64,000 bases of DNA from the NCBI RefSeq assembly GCF_964019385.1, contig NC_088646.1, positions 11,329,947-11,393,946 of the forward strand, in the 5' to 3' direction. Shown here piece after piece: positions 10,101-52,986 of the stretch. The position numbers were made by a program, and so were the translations under genes. The notes beneath the pieces are model-generated. The model saw only the letters and a program-made list of their open reading frames with translations, was not told where the DNA came from and did no database searches. The DNA comes from Sycon ciliatum (lineage: Eukaryota > Porifera > Calcarea > Leucosolenida > Sycettidae). Position 1 is the stretch's first letter, and the number at the start of each line of letters is the position of its first letter.

Positions 10101-13100
10101 ACCCCGTATTTCGCTCAGGGTGTTCCCTGCCAGTAGTCCATCTCCCCCATCCCTTTCCCCACCCCGTATTTCGCTCAGGGTGTTCCCTGCCAGTAGTCCA
10201 TCTCCCCCATCCCTCCTTGCTTCGGCTCGTGTGAAGGAATTCTGTTTCTTGGTTTGATTTCTATGTACATGTAGGTGTTCTTCTCGGAGCGTATCTTTCA
10301 CAAGAATGTCATGATGGATGTAGCTATGAAGCAAGCAAGTAACCCGGTCAGTACCAGTATCTCGGGGCATTGTCAGCTTGCTGTGCCTGTGGTGAATCCT
10401 ACCCGGAAGTGTTGCATGGCAGCAGGCTTTGCAAGCCCATCTATGTATAGCTCTGCTGGTTGCCGTGCTAATAAGTAATATCTAAAATTTAGATTATTTA
10501 ATAAGGCATGCACCGCAGTCATGTGGGCTGGACATGTACTTCATTCGGGGCAGATTGCTTCTTCCTATGGTTCACTCTTGATTGAGGCCAAGTTACTGTT
10601 GGTATGCGTGCATAACATAGTGCGTGTACTGTGTTGCTATTGAAACTAAACTTGCTTCGTGAATTCACTGAATAGTTACTAAGAGGCGGTTCATAATTAT
10701 CGCCATTTATCAACGACCCCTCCTTCATACATGACATGAAGTCATGTTTACCATGTGCTTTCTGTGTTGTTTCCAGCTTGCTTGCCATCACGATCTGGCT
10801 CTAACCCTTCTGTTCGGCAAATGTGGATTATATAATTATTATATCGCCCTTCATGTCTGTGCTATTTCAATGTGTTGTTTACCAACTACAGGTTGGAGTG
10901 ATTGCGAACAAAGTCGGTTTGCCAGAAGTGGCCAAATCCTCACCGAAGATCATGTTGCCTGGCAAGTTTGTCATGCATGGGTAAGGGCTATCCTGCTGGG
11001 CCATTGGACCGGGGTGTGTTGAACGACTACTGCAATACCTAAAGTAAAGACTACAACGATAACACCTGCCTTTGGAGACCAATGTCAGACAGCATATCTT
11101 GTCTTGCGTGTAATTTGGCCTGCCAATTAAAACCATTTTTTGTGCACCATGGCTACGCACAGGTCTGAGTCTACATGTGAGCGTAGGTCCTAATAGGCAA
11201 AGGCGGCTGTGCTCAATGAAACCTAGCCTCGTGAATAGCTTGTAGTGTACTGCTCTAGTGTGTCCTAGCCCAGTGCTTCCTTTCAAAGATAGGTGGTCTA
11301 CTGATGATGCTAAGTACAGTCCTGCTCAATGAAATCCGATTGCACGTGCAAGCACGCCATGGCGGGTGCTATGCAGCCGTAGACCTCCGAACATTGGGGT
11401 GTTCGGCTGGTGTGAGGTGCAAAGCTTACTCGCTCGATCGGATTTCATTGAGCGGTTTTGTACATCACAAGACTGTATACTAGTATCTTACTTTCTTGAA
11501 GTTATTTCTTCCTATGCATGCAGCCATCGGACATGCAGTATCCTTCCTGTCTTGCTTCAGACATGCTATGCTTGGCTAGATATGATTCTCAGCTGAACCT
11601 TTGTTTTGTGGCTGTCGCTCCTGTTCTTGTTCTTCCCGCTTCCGTAGGATATTTTCAGATGGTTCTGGTGTTCTTGGGCTGGGTGACGTGGTAAGTCCCA
11701 GCAGCACATTGTTTGGTGGGCTGTCAGCAATTCCGTTGTCTAGCTATAGCTGGTCAAGTTTAAGGTATAGTACTGTAACCATATGCATAGTTTTGACTGC
11801 CCAATTTGTTTTATTCATTGCCATTGTATTTAACCTTATGCATATACTTGTTGAGAGAGAAGGGAACATAAAGCAGTACTCCTGTAACTCTGCGCTTCGC
11901 ACACAAGCGCTCATCAGACAGCTATTCTGTGCTGTATAGTCATTAGTCACACAGGATGTAATGGCTGCATTTTCTATGTGTTGCATCATATTGCCATCCT
12001 GAACATTATTATTGGCTTTCTGCTTCGTTGTGGTGCGTTGTGCAGTTCATACCAGGGCTGATTGCTTGCTTCACCAGGCGCTTTGACCACACTCTGCAGT
12101 GCATTGGACGAGAGCGACTGAAGAAAAATCGTGTCATCACCTACTTCAACTGCTCTCTGCTAGGTTTCTGCGCTGGTGAGTAGCATTGTACTCTTCTTCA
12201 CCTGCAGTGTGCACAATAAGGTAGCATGTGTGTATGCCTTTGCACTTCTGTGACCCGTTTCATATTGCCATACCCCACCTCACCCTCATTCAGAACCCAG
12301 CATGGCAATCTCGATAGTGGCAGAGCACATCTACAATGGGTTTTTTCAGTTTTTGCGGATCAACTGTCGCTTGCATCTTTGTCAGGAGTTCTGGTTGGCC
12401 ATGAAGACTGTGGTGACTTGATGGAAGGACTGATTCCATAGGCAAAACACTGTCACATTGAAGCTCCAATGCACATTCCGAAAACAGCCAAACAGAGCCG
12501 CCTAAGCCCTAAACTCTCAAACTGGCCAAGCTGCAGAATGCCCGATATACACTTTCAGATCCACGAACCGGTTTTGATGACCTTGTGTCTATGTGTGCTG
12601 GGGAGAGCGCTCTCAGGATGTCAAGACCGAGAGGCCTTTGATGCTGCAAGTGCAATCAGTCCGCATTTCACTTGCCATTGTAACAACAGGGTGTGACTCC
12701 GGGGTAGCCTGGTCGGTAAGGCACTGTTCTGTAAAGAGGGGCGCTGGTTTAGAAATTAGAATCTCACCAATGGATCCTTCTTTGGAACATGGATATCCTG
12801 CTTGGGGCTCAAACCCATGACCCATCAAAAGTAGCTAAAATAACTCATGCTACTAAACATCTGAAAGGACTTGCCTGAGATAGCCACATTTTCTTCCTCG
12901 CCTATGTTTTCTCGTATGCAGGTATGCTGATGTCAACACTCGCAGTCCTGATGTATGGTGTGGCTCAGCCAGCCCTGCTCTACATCGTGCCAACATCCAT
13001 AATACCGCTGCTACTCGTCAGCATCCATCACGGTGAGACGAGTGCACTGTGGCACGGCGACTGCTCTCACATACAAGTCTTTCCCGTCCACCAGACATAG
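7193..13100 (+). CDS. SPPL3: signal peptide peptidase-like 3 (SPPL3), 11 exons
   Basis: Intramembrane aspartyl protease of the presenilin/SPP clan; in animals SPPL3 acts in the Golgi/ER and sheds glycosyltransferases. Exons: 7193-7278, 7897-7964, 8268-8390, 8928-9012, 9627-9739, 9900-10006, 10275-10346, 10892-10980, 11648-11690, 12046-12175, 12922-13100. All have GT-AG boundaries, the phases close, and the product is 364 aa (human about 384). Visible hallmarks are the first catalytic motif MIYDVFW (Asp about 191), the second GLGD (Asp about 261) and AQPAL (PAL about 322-324), within several hydrophobic segments. The N-terminus (MGWRLCLVMLDE) aligns with the human first membrane segment but is about 8 residues shorter. 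The 3' end is uncertain: a good donor (GGTGAG) lies at 13033, and the family's usual DLRRMW-type tail is absent if the exon is read through to TAG at 13098. Confidence 0.92.
9250..9440. mobile_element. Tigger-like MITE, 191 bp, in SPPL3 intron 4
   Basis: Inverted termini CAGTCAGACCTCGCTTA and TAAGCGAGGTCTGACTG are flanked by TA on each side. It is related in end sequence to the 6913 and 14555 elements but is a separate family. There is no coding capacity. Confidence 0.8.
10046..10219. repeat. minisatellite, 60-bp unit, 2.9 copies
   Basis: An exact 60-bp unit starting GTATTTCGCTCAGGG begins at 10046, 10106 and 10166. It sits in SPPL3 intron 6, 40 bp after the exon carrying the first catalytic Asp. 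The copies are identical, which suggests a recent expansion or an assembly-sensitive repeat. Confidence 0.95.
11317..11460. mobile_element. MITE of the GCTCAATGAAATCC family, 144 bp
   Basis: Left end CAGTCCTGCTCAATGAAATC and right end GATTTCATTGAGCGG form a long inverted repeat flanked by TA. It lies in SPPL3 intron 8. Kin are at 17640-17796 and 40327-40466, with half copies near 29351 and 29488 and a single end near 42737. Confidence 0.75.
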
Positions 13101-13866
13101 CGCTTTGCCATCGAGTTGAGAAGTGTTGAGTGATGCAATGGCTCAGGGCGATGTAACTATTGTGTTTGTATTACATCTTGCAATTGAGCCTTTACAAATT
13201 GATTTCCTACTTTGATATAAATGATATCACACAACATAAGGGACTAATAATCTCATACACTGTATTAACACTGGCATACTATTGTTGTCCTTACTGGGAT
13301 ACACGCCATGACCGTTTTAATGGGTTTTACTATAGTGTGACCGTCACCTCCTGCAGTCATGCCTGCAGTTGGGAGGCTATTTATTGTTATTATAGTAGAG
13401 ACAAGCAAATTCTTCTCTGACGGATATTCTGTTTTTGCAGCTTCTTCTCATTGTTTCCAACCTCATTTAGTTGTAGTCCACAGTCATATTCTAGTGTTGG
13501 AATTAGTACCAGCTTTTCTTTCACGTTTTCAGTGATAGAGGTTTGTTCCCCGGAGTAGGAGCAATGCTAAAATATTATCGCTGTTGCCTTTTAGAGCGAT
13601 ATAGTGTTTGGGGTTGCACCAGCCTATTGCTAGCTCTCCTGTATTCGTTGATTCCGAATCTTTCTGGAACCAAATCTCAAATTGGTTGTGGTGGATGCTC
13701 ACTCCTTATTCCCTGTCCCGTCTCTCCTTGGTGTATCAGAAAGTGATGTGCTTTGCTACAGCTCACTTGGAGTAACAACGACTTTGTATGTTTGTTATGG
13801 GACACTGTAGTATTTTTTTTAAAGAATGTTGTCTTGAATGGTTGCGTTTGCATTGATGTGTTGTTT
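13101..13866. other. SPPL3 3' flank, no gene seen
   Basis: AT-rich sequence that probably contains the SPPL3 3' UTR or, if the donor at 13033 is used, a terminal exon. A candidate acceptor (TTTTTGCAG) ends at 13440, but the peptide after it does not resemble an SPPL3 tail. No canonical AATAAA was identified close to the stop. Confidence 0.3.
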
Positions 13867-13879
13867 GCTGTTGCTGCTA

Positions 13880-13891
13880 CTGCTGCTGCTC

Positions 13892-13958
<67 letters not shown>

Positions 13959-13994
13959 CGTTGTCGTTGTTGTTGTTGTCGTTGTCGTTGTCGT

Positions 13995-14049
<55 letters not shown>

Positions 14050-14052
14050 ACT
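13880..14052. repeat. (GTT)n microsatellite with GTC interruptions
   Basis: About 170 bp of GTT triplets, interrupted by GTC at several points. The long open frames over it (poly-Val, poly-Leu, poly-Asn, poly-Thr) are artefacts of the repeat. Confidence 0.97.
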
Positions 14053-14517
14053 GCTGGTGCTGCTGCCGGAGCCACCGCCGCCATAATCAGCATCGTCATT
14101 GTCGTTGTGATCATCGTTGTTACATGAAGCTAGCGTTACAGTCCATTTCAAAACTATAGACGCGTACCTAGGCAAAAACCGTTATGCCAGCATCTATACC
14201 ACATAAAATCTGTGATCACTTTGTGCATAAATTTTTCCAAATTGGGCGTCTGTTATCCAATCGTTTAGAAACTATATGAGAGTAATTGTGGAGCGGTCCT
14301 GAGCAATATTCCGAAAACTATTCTCAAAAAGTTCCAGCCAAATTGGAAATATTTCAAAAACCCTACGCGTCTATAGTTTTGAAATGGACTGTAGGTGGAA
14401 TGGAGTGTAGTGAGTCTAGTGACCACCTGATGATAGCGGTGGCAGTGATAATCATCAGCCACTCGTTCACACAAGCTACACCACAACCTTTACTCCCTGC
14501 TTCACTAGTACTAGTAC

Positions 14518-14548
14518 CAAGAGTCCATAACCTGTTTATGGACTCTTG
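14518..14548. mobile_element. 31-bp CAAGAG-family element with 7-bp target duplication
   Basis: The element starts CAAGAGTCCATAA and ends TTTATGGACTCTTG, with almost no interior. It is flanked by CTAGTAC at 14511-14517 and 14549-14555. See the family finding. Confidence 0.75.
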
Positions 14549-14554
14549 CTAGTA

Positions 14555-14742
14555 CAGTCAACTTCGCTTATAACGACACTCGGCGGGGCATCAAAAAGGT
14601 GTCCTTATTCGCGAAGTGTCGTTATACCCGAAGTCTCATTATATGTATTACAGTGGGATGGGACTGTGCTCTGGGCATGGAAATTCTGTCGTTATTCGCG
14701 AATTGTCGTTATATCCGTAGTCGTTATTAGCGAAGTTGACTG
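14555..14742. mobile_element. pogo/Tigger-like MITE, 188 bp
   Basis: Same family as 6913-7101 in inverted orientation. The ends CAGTCAACTTCGCT and AGCGAAGTTGACTG are flanked by TA. It inserted into the TA of the right-hand target duplication of the 14518-14548 element, so it is the younger of the two. Confidence 0.85.
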
Positions 14743-14943
14743 TACTAGTACTGCGCAACCTATGAACGAAACTACATGTAAAAGAAAACTAATCTTTTGC
14801 TCCCCTTTTTTGAGATTATAAGTAAGTATTAGTTGTAGAGTCTGGCACTGCACACGCAAAGCCACACTGTTTCCCAGCACGGCAGATAGACACTGATTTA
14901 GGTCCCTTCTAAAGCCACACTTTGAGCCGAAGTTGACAGGTAT

Positions 14944-15015
14944 TCCCATATGGTCTAGTGGTTAGGATTTCTGGTTTTCACCCAGACGGCCCGGGTTCAA
15001 TTCCCGGTGTGGGAA
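14944..15015 (+). tRNA. tRNA-Glu (UUC), second copy
   Basis: All 72 nt are identical to the gene at 5004-5075, with the same anticodon TTC, A box and B box. It is followed by a T-rich terminator of nine T residues. The flanking DNA differs from the first copy, so the shared part is essentially the tRNA itself. It looks functional. Confidence 0.93.
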
Positions 15016-15090
15016 ACCAACCTTTTTTTTCTTTTCTTTTTTTTCTAGTTCGCCGCACTTTATTTATTCATCGGATACCACACGAACTAG

Positions 15091-15172
15091 CAAGAGTACA
15101 TGAAAACCAGGGAGTCGTAAAATACTGGTATTTTACGACTCCCTGATAAAAACCTTTTTTCATGTACTCTTG
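15091..15172. mobile_element. CAAGAG-family element with an embedded CAGGG palindrome
   Basis: The outer ends CAAGAGTACATGAAAA and TTTTCATGTACTCTTG pair. The 7-bp flanks GAACTAG and CTACTAG match at five positions. Inside, 15108-15145 is a 38-bp CAGGGAGTCG...CGACTCCCTG palindrome with its own near 8-bp duplication (ATGAAAAC / ATAAAAAC). It is therefore a nested insertion. Confidence 0.75.
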
Positions 15173-16232
15173 CTACTAGTACACGAGTACGAGCTCGTGC
15201 TGTTCCGTTTTTTTTTTTTTTTGTGAGGTCACAAGAGTAAACAAGCTCCTCCTATGTATGTATTAATTTTACTCTTGGACCAGTAGCCTAGGTGCACAGT
15301 TGATAGTAACTTGATACAGACTGTGTTCAGCTGGTACTGTAGCCGTGCATACAGTGCCAAAGCGTATTCGAGTAGATCTAACACCCCAAGATTCGGAAAC
15401 CGGTTCCTTCTATCAACACAACAAACATCTCCAAATGGCCCCCAGTGCACGTCAACAATGACTACAGTAACTGTTGCTACCAAAGAGTACATAAACTTAT
15501 GACGTGTACTCTTGCTGTTAGCCACAGGATCCCGTACGCCATACCGCTAAACACAGCAATGCAATCGTCAGATGTGACACCGGGATTGAACATGTAAAGC
15601 AAGGCATTCTTAAAAAGAAAAGTTATGTGATGGAAAGTACAGAACTGTTCCCAGAAAACAGAATAGATTTGATTCAAAATTCGTATTAATTTTTAGCAAA
15701 TAGCCCTAAGCTCCTCCAACTAAAGAGCAAGTCTACAGAGCAATTACATGTACATAGCAGCAAGACTAAACCTATGGAACAGTCTCTCAAAGGCATAGCA
15801 TAAAACAAGAGTGCCAATACGGTACATGATACCGTCTAGTAAAAAACAAAAAAACATGGCAAGAACATCCTAGCAACACAGACCAACTGCAGTGATTCTA
15901 TTGTGCACGCAGCACATGATATTTATAGCAGATAAAGACGTTTTGATCCACTACAGGCTATATTGGTAGGCTGACACAGCATGAACGTACACACGGAAAT
16001 GCTATGTACAAGAGCACGATCGGGACTAAACTAGGATACGGAAAAGAAGCGAAAGACAAGGAAGAAGAAGAACTGGATAAAGTGGAATAAAATTATGACA
16101 GTGCGAATATTATACAGCAACGGCTCCTTTATACACAACACACCACGCCCAGCCACACTCACACAACACACACACACACACCTTCAGGACTTGAGAATAC
16201 CTGTACTGCTAAGGCTGTAGCAGCAGCGGGAC
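15173..16232. other. spacer downstream of YKT6, no gene seen
   Basis: It contains a short inverted repeat CAAGAGTAAA...TTTACTCTTG at 15232-15276 and the likely 3' UTR of YKT6 next to 16233. No open frame resembles a known protein. Confidence 0.35.
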
Positions 16233-23916
<7,684 letters not shown>

Positions 23917-24283
23917 GGTAACTCTAATTTAGGGGTGCCTTCAGACCACAACACCAAAAGATCGAGAAGCTAACAATGACCACGACAACCAGCGTCTAAC
24001 CAGTACTACTACAAGAGCTACCACAAGAGCTAGAAACTTTGAAAAAACTGTATCCTACTCTCAGTCTGACTTGCTAGCTTTGCTCAGTAGTTTCTGTTTG
24101 GAGACAGCTTTGTTTGAACATTTTTTGTGTGATGATCGGTCGATCGAACGATCGCCATTGTTCCTCACGTGTTCTTATGACAGAAGGCAAAACGTGTAGA
24201 TGTACGTGTGACCATGGTGACGTAAACGTGAAGTAACAGAGGCATGACGTAGCTACCACGTGCACTCAATGATCGATCTATGC

Positions 24284-24323
24284 CAGGGAGTCGTAAAATA
24301 CCATGGTATTTTACGACTCCCTG
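24284..24323. mobile_element. 40-bp perfect CAGGG palindrome with 8-bp target duplication
   Basis: The half-site CAGGGAGTCGTAAAATACCA is followed immediately by its exact complement. ATCTATGC lies directly on both sides (24276-24283 and 24324-24331). CAGGG ends plus an 8-bp duplication are the signature of hAT transposons; here two ends are fused with no interior. Confidence 0.8.
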
Positions 24324-24998
24324 ATCTATGCTGCTCGATCTGCATCCTGACGTCGACATGTCGCCTTTTTGCAGGATCAGCAGTCTGCTCTGTCAGATCC
24401 AGCAGCAGGACAGATCCTGGAGAGAGAGGAGGAGACGGATAGAGTGGAGGTCTTCTGGAGGACCCGGCCCCGAGTACGGGTCGGAGTCAGTTAGTGTGCC
24501 ATGATCATGACATGATGATAATGCTTGCATGCAGTCATAACCCGGCGTGAGTAGTCTGCCATTCTCAGTCCCAGACTGAGAATCCGGGACGACTCCCTGC
24601 CTCCCTGGTCTTCAGCCCTTGGCCTAGCTTGTGAGTTGCCCAGTGCGTATTGAGACTGTTTCAACATGGTTTAGTTGTGTCGCGAGCAAGATGGTTGAGC
24701 ACCGACTTGTCACCCGGATCTTCTTCTTGGATTCTTGAGTTGAGATGAGCTTCATCTTGAGCCGATGAAGTTAGACTTAGAACTCAATAGAAGTTAGAGG
24801 GATTAGAATGATAAACCTTGTTTTGCTCAAAACATGTTGTTGGTTGACAGCATGTTACAAGGCGGAGGACCACCGACGGTCCGTGTTCGGAAACAGTCAG
24901 TGCCCCTAACTAACGTTACTTCAACCATCCATGGTTGGTAGAGCCCCGGTCTTGCGACCATCTGAACTGTATGGGTGTTAGCCCCGGTATAGCGGTGG

Positions 24999-25147
24999 CG
25001 CAACAACAACAGCAGCAGCAGCAGCAACAACAAGAACAACAAGAACAAGAACAACAAGAACAACAACAAGAACAACAACAACAACAACAACAACAACGAC
25101 GACGACGACGACGCCGGACGACGACGACAACAACAACAACAACAACG
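24999..25147. repeat. (CAA)n / (CGA)n triplet microsatellite
   Basis: Triplets run from CAG/CAA through CGA back to CAA. ORFs of poly-Gln/Arg and poly-Val/Cys type across it are artefacts. Confidence 0.95.
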
Positions 25148-26700
25148 CACTTTTGATGTGTCCATAACATATTGAACAACACCAACGTGTAGATGGGGTG
25201 TTCCGACGTGGTGAAGGCCTACCCATGTCGGGCCTTGTCGGGAAATCACCAACCTCGTCTACAGAGAGCACCTTCTCACGACAGTGTCATGGTGGTGACA
25301 GTAACTGTTGTCAGCTGACGAGCTGAGAGAGGGACGCCATGGGCAGAAGTTGGAAAAAGAAAGAAAAGAGGAGAAAAAGAACAATTCAGAACAAATGCTA
25401 CAAAGTTTATGAGGACTGAGTAGAAGTTGATTCAAGCAGACATCCGGAGGAGCGAACAAAGAATACACGACGGACGGTACAACAAGAAGACAAAGGCAAC
25501 TCCCTAGTAGTAGTACATGTATTGAGGGTCAGAACAGGGGCTAACCGTGACCCATACGGTTGAACGTCGGGTCGGTTCAGATGGTCGCAAGACAGACCGA
25601 AGACCGAAACAGCTTATTCAATATTGATGCCGCATCATGCGGTAGTCCCTACCATGGCAAGGGACGGTCTACAATAGTACAAATCATGCACCTACTATAC
25701 TCGATCGGTTGAACTAACGGTTGCGTAATGTTGTTACTTGAGCCAAGTATTAGTTCAGGTCCCTATACATATACTCATCCCTTTATCTGCTATTGGAGGA
25801 TATGAAACATCTACCCAAGAAGTTGAAGAACGAACTTAGTACTTCCTCGCTATGGAGTGGTGTTGCGAATGTGGGCCAAGAGCGCACGCGCAGTACTCAA
25901 TGTGGAGAGGTGGACGATTCAGATTATTTTCGAATGCCGTTGATATGGCCGAGTTTGTCGCTATGACACCCCTCGGAATTTCCCACCTTGCTCCCCCTTA
26001 TGTTCTGGCTGCCCGTTTTGGATCCATCAGTTGCCTGATGATCGTAGAGATACGTGAAACTCGGAGTTGTGACAAAGCTTCCAATCTCTCTCTTGTGTAT
26101 AATTATTATTAATTATTATTACGACTAGGCTCAGCTGAGTTAGAAAGAACTACCAGTAGTTTGTTATTATTACTTCGAATTATCACTCCCTTAGTATTGA
26201 CTCACATAGATTTTGCCATACCTAAGCAGTCAAATATTCCTGCATCATTTGACTCCTTAGGGCTATATTCTGTCCCTGCGGGAATTTGCGGAAAAAACTC
26301 TCGAAAACTTGCAAAAGAAATTGCGGCAGAAAACAACAAAAATGCGACGAAAAGTGCGGAATGATGCAGAACTTGCCAGGAATTCGCGGAATTATTTGCA
26401 GAAAATTGCGGATTTGGGCCAAATCTCGAAATTTGTTGCATCGTTTATCTACTCCGAAGTAGTATGAGTCATACTGTGCAAGTAACCTACAGGATCATGG
26501 AAAGCACTGTGTGAAACACGTGAGATATAGTGCAGAAAACAACCAAAAACGTGGGAAATCGCGGATTTTGCTGAAAATCGCGGGTTTGGGCCAAAATCGC
26601 GAAATTTGTTGCATCCGTGGAATCGCGATTTCCTGGAGGGACAGTATATTGACCGCTTATATTTGACTCCTTTCTAGCGATTGAACACGTGCTTTGGTTA

Positions 26701-26988
26701 GTCGTGATAAATCTAATATTGACTTCGTAATTGGTCAGTATAGGAAATAAAAGACCTCGTAAAAAACCTCGGCTTCGCCTCGGTCTTTTACTCGGCCTTT
26801 ATTTCCTATATTGACCTCGTAGACCTACTCAGTCAATATGACAATATTGTATCTAATATTGACTGAGTCACGAGGTCAATATAGGAAATAAAAGCCGAGT
26901 AAAAGACCGAGGCGAAGCCGAGGTCTTTTACGAGGTTTTTATTTCCTATACTGACCAAGTACGAAGTCAATATTAGATTTATCACGAC
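26701..26988. repeat. 288-bp near-perfect inverted repeat (large hairpin)
   Basis: Arms of about 130 bp start GTCGTGATAAATCTAATATT and end AATATTAGATTTATCACGAC. Inside each arm is a smaller hairpin around GACCGAGGCGAAGCCGAGGT. It could form a long cruciform in DNA or a long hairpin in RNA. Confidence 0.85.
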
Positions 26989-27448
26989 AAACAGTCCGTA
27001 TTTCAAATTCCAAAACGATAACCTCATGAATCCCGGTTTTATGATTGCACAACCGTTGCACCACCACCTACTCTGAGTACTCATGCAGTGACAATGCTGC
27101 ACTGCCACTACTCACAGGCACCGTTCAACTGCGCCTAACTTGCCTAAGCAGTCAAATATAAGCAGTCAATATCCCTGAGGAGTGAAATATGCAGGAATAT
27201 TTGACTGCTTAGGTATGGCAAAAATCTATGTGAGTCTAAGGGAGTGATAATAGATACGTATTACCGGTAATACTTACTTACTACTTGAGCTCACTGACTT
27301 GTCAGTTTGAGCACTCTGGCAAGGTACGTTCGGGCCTGATTGGAAATTTTTATTTCCATTGCTATCAGGTTCGGCCTCATTTCCTCTGTGCTGCGCTGAT
27401 GAGTTCAAAAAGAACGAAACAGCATGCTGTCCGCAGATTGAGTACTTA

Positions 27449-28164
27449 GGGGCCGTCCGTAAATATCGATGTTTTTTTAGAGACGATATTGGTGCGTCTG
27501 GGGGGGAGGGGGTTTGAGCTATGTGCGTCTTTTCGAGCATCAGAAAAATATCGATGTAAATATCTGAAGTTTCGCCGATCCCTGCACGCGGACGTCTAAA
27601 TGGCTATACAAGAAATGTGAAACCAGCTTCCGTTCGCGGAGCTAAAACTCGCGACACGAGAACAAAATCAAAAATTGGAAGCTGTACGCCCATGGCGAAT
27701 TTCAAGAGCAAAAGAATGAGCTATTGATTGTGGAAATCGGCCGAACGATGCCTGCAGGAGACCTTTTTCAAGACGTAGAGGCAGTGCGAACAAACACGGA
27801 CGAACTCCACAAGAGTTTCCAGTCTTCACTGTCTGAACAAGGATTTGAAAAAATTCAAGCCCGAGCGTAGCCGCTTTGTCTACACCAGTACACATGGTAG
27901 ATCTACACGATGGCTGTGAGCACTGCAGCGCCAACCCGGTTCGCTCCCCCCAGGCGATGCAGCTATTGCGTGAGTGCGGCGGGATTTTCACGCCTACACC
28001 GGACCCTCAACATCCTGGGCACTTCATGAGCATCCAAAAAAATATTTAATATTGATTCCATGATCTAGATGTACATGTGCGTCTTCTGGGGGGAGGGAGG
28101 GGGGTCAAGGGAGAGAAGCACCAATATCGTCTCTAAAAAAACATCGATATTTACGGACGGCCCC
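27449..28164. mobile_element. foldback MITE, 716 bp, TTA target duplication
   Basis: Termini GGGGCCGTCCGTAAATATCG and the exact complement continue for about 45 bp through a T7 run and AGAGACGATATTGGTGC. TTA flanks it at 27446-27448 and 28165-28167. The interior has no clear gene. The features fit a Harbinger-type non-autonomous element. Confidence 0.8.
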
Positions 28165-28801
28165 TTACTACTTGTAAATGTAAGTATTAGTAATTTAGTT
28201 GTAGTTTAGTTCTTAGCTAAGCTAACTCAGCTGAGCCTAGTCGTGGCCATGGTAACGGCGCAGGCACCTGCTGCGTGTGATGAAACCTAGGAAACAGCGG
28301 CTATGCTCTGAACATAAACGCGCTAACCACGAAACTGTTATCTGGTTATCATGCATTTGTTACGTGCAGCACACCCTTCATGCATGGTACTATTGGTAGA
28401 TCCCCCTTTCAAACCAAACAAACTGCAAAGCGGGGATCAACAGCATACACGCATGAGTCATGTATGATGTAGCTCCTGTTCGACTGCTTTCACAAACAGC
28501 AGACTAGACGGTCAGTGTGTATCTATTTGTCAGCCAGGCCCATTTCTTTCAAACTGATCATTTCGCAACTGGCACATAGACGAATGTTGAATAAGCTGTT
28601 TCAGATTATTTCAACGCGTTACCATAATTGTACCTGTAGATTAAATTGACACGCTACCGGCAGTCTAAGAGCAAAGCTGTCCGCCTTTGCGAGCACAAGA
28701 GTCGTTATCCTTGCGTCGGAAAGTGAGCGAGTGTCGACAGTGTGAGAGCCTGCGCCTGGTGTTCATTCGAGTCACACAGACACTGGACAATCACCGCCAT
28801 C

Positions 28802-52986
<24,185 letters not shown>

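Larger units (their letters stand above)
26121..28244. mobile_element. nested inverted repeats (outermost arms)
   Basis: ACGACTAGGCTCAGCTGAGT at 26121-26142 is complemented at 28223-28244. Inside lie the pair 26181-26245 / 27191-27250, the giant hairpin 26701-26988, and a separate foldback element 27449-28164. This is consistent with serial insertion of foldback elements into one another. Confidence 0.6.
23917..28801. other. spacer between divergent YKT6 and AK7 genes
   Basis: About 4.9 kb with no recognisable exon. It must contain both promoters. Contents: a CAGGG palindrome (24284), a CAA/CGA microsatellite, one end of a repeat near 24833-24885 that matches the arm of the element at 47927, and nested inverted repeats from 26121 to 28244. 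Confidence 0.5.

Noticed and set aside
9978-10370. ORFs with a repeated GLLAGNTLSEI or SLPVVHLPHP unit
   Set aside because: They are translations of the 60-bp minisatellite in an intron.
13677-14175. Overlapping ORFs of poly-Thr, poly-Val, poly-Leu and poly-Asn
   Set aside because: They are translations of the GTT microsatellite in all frames, with no flanking domain.
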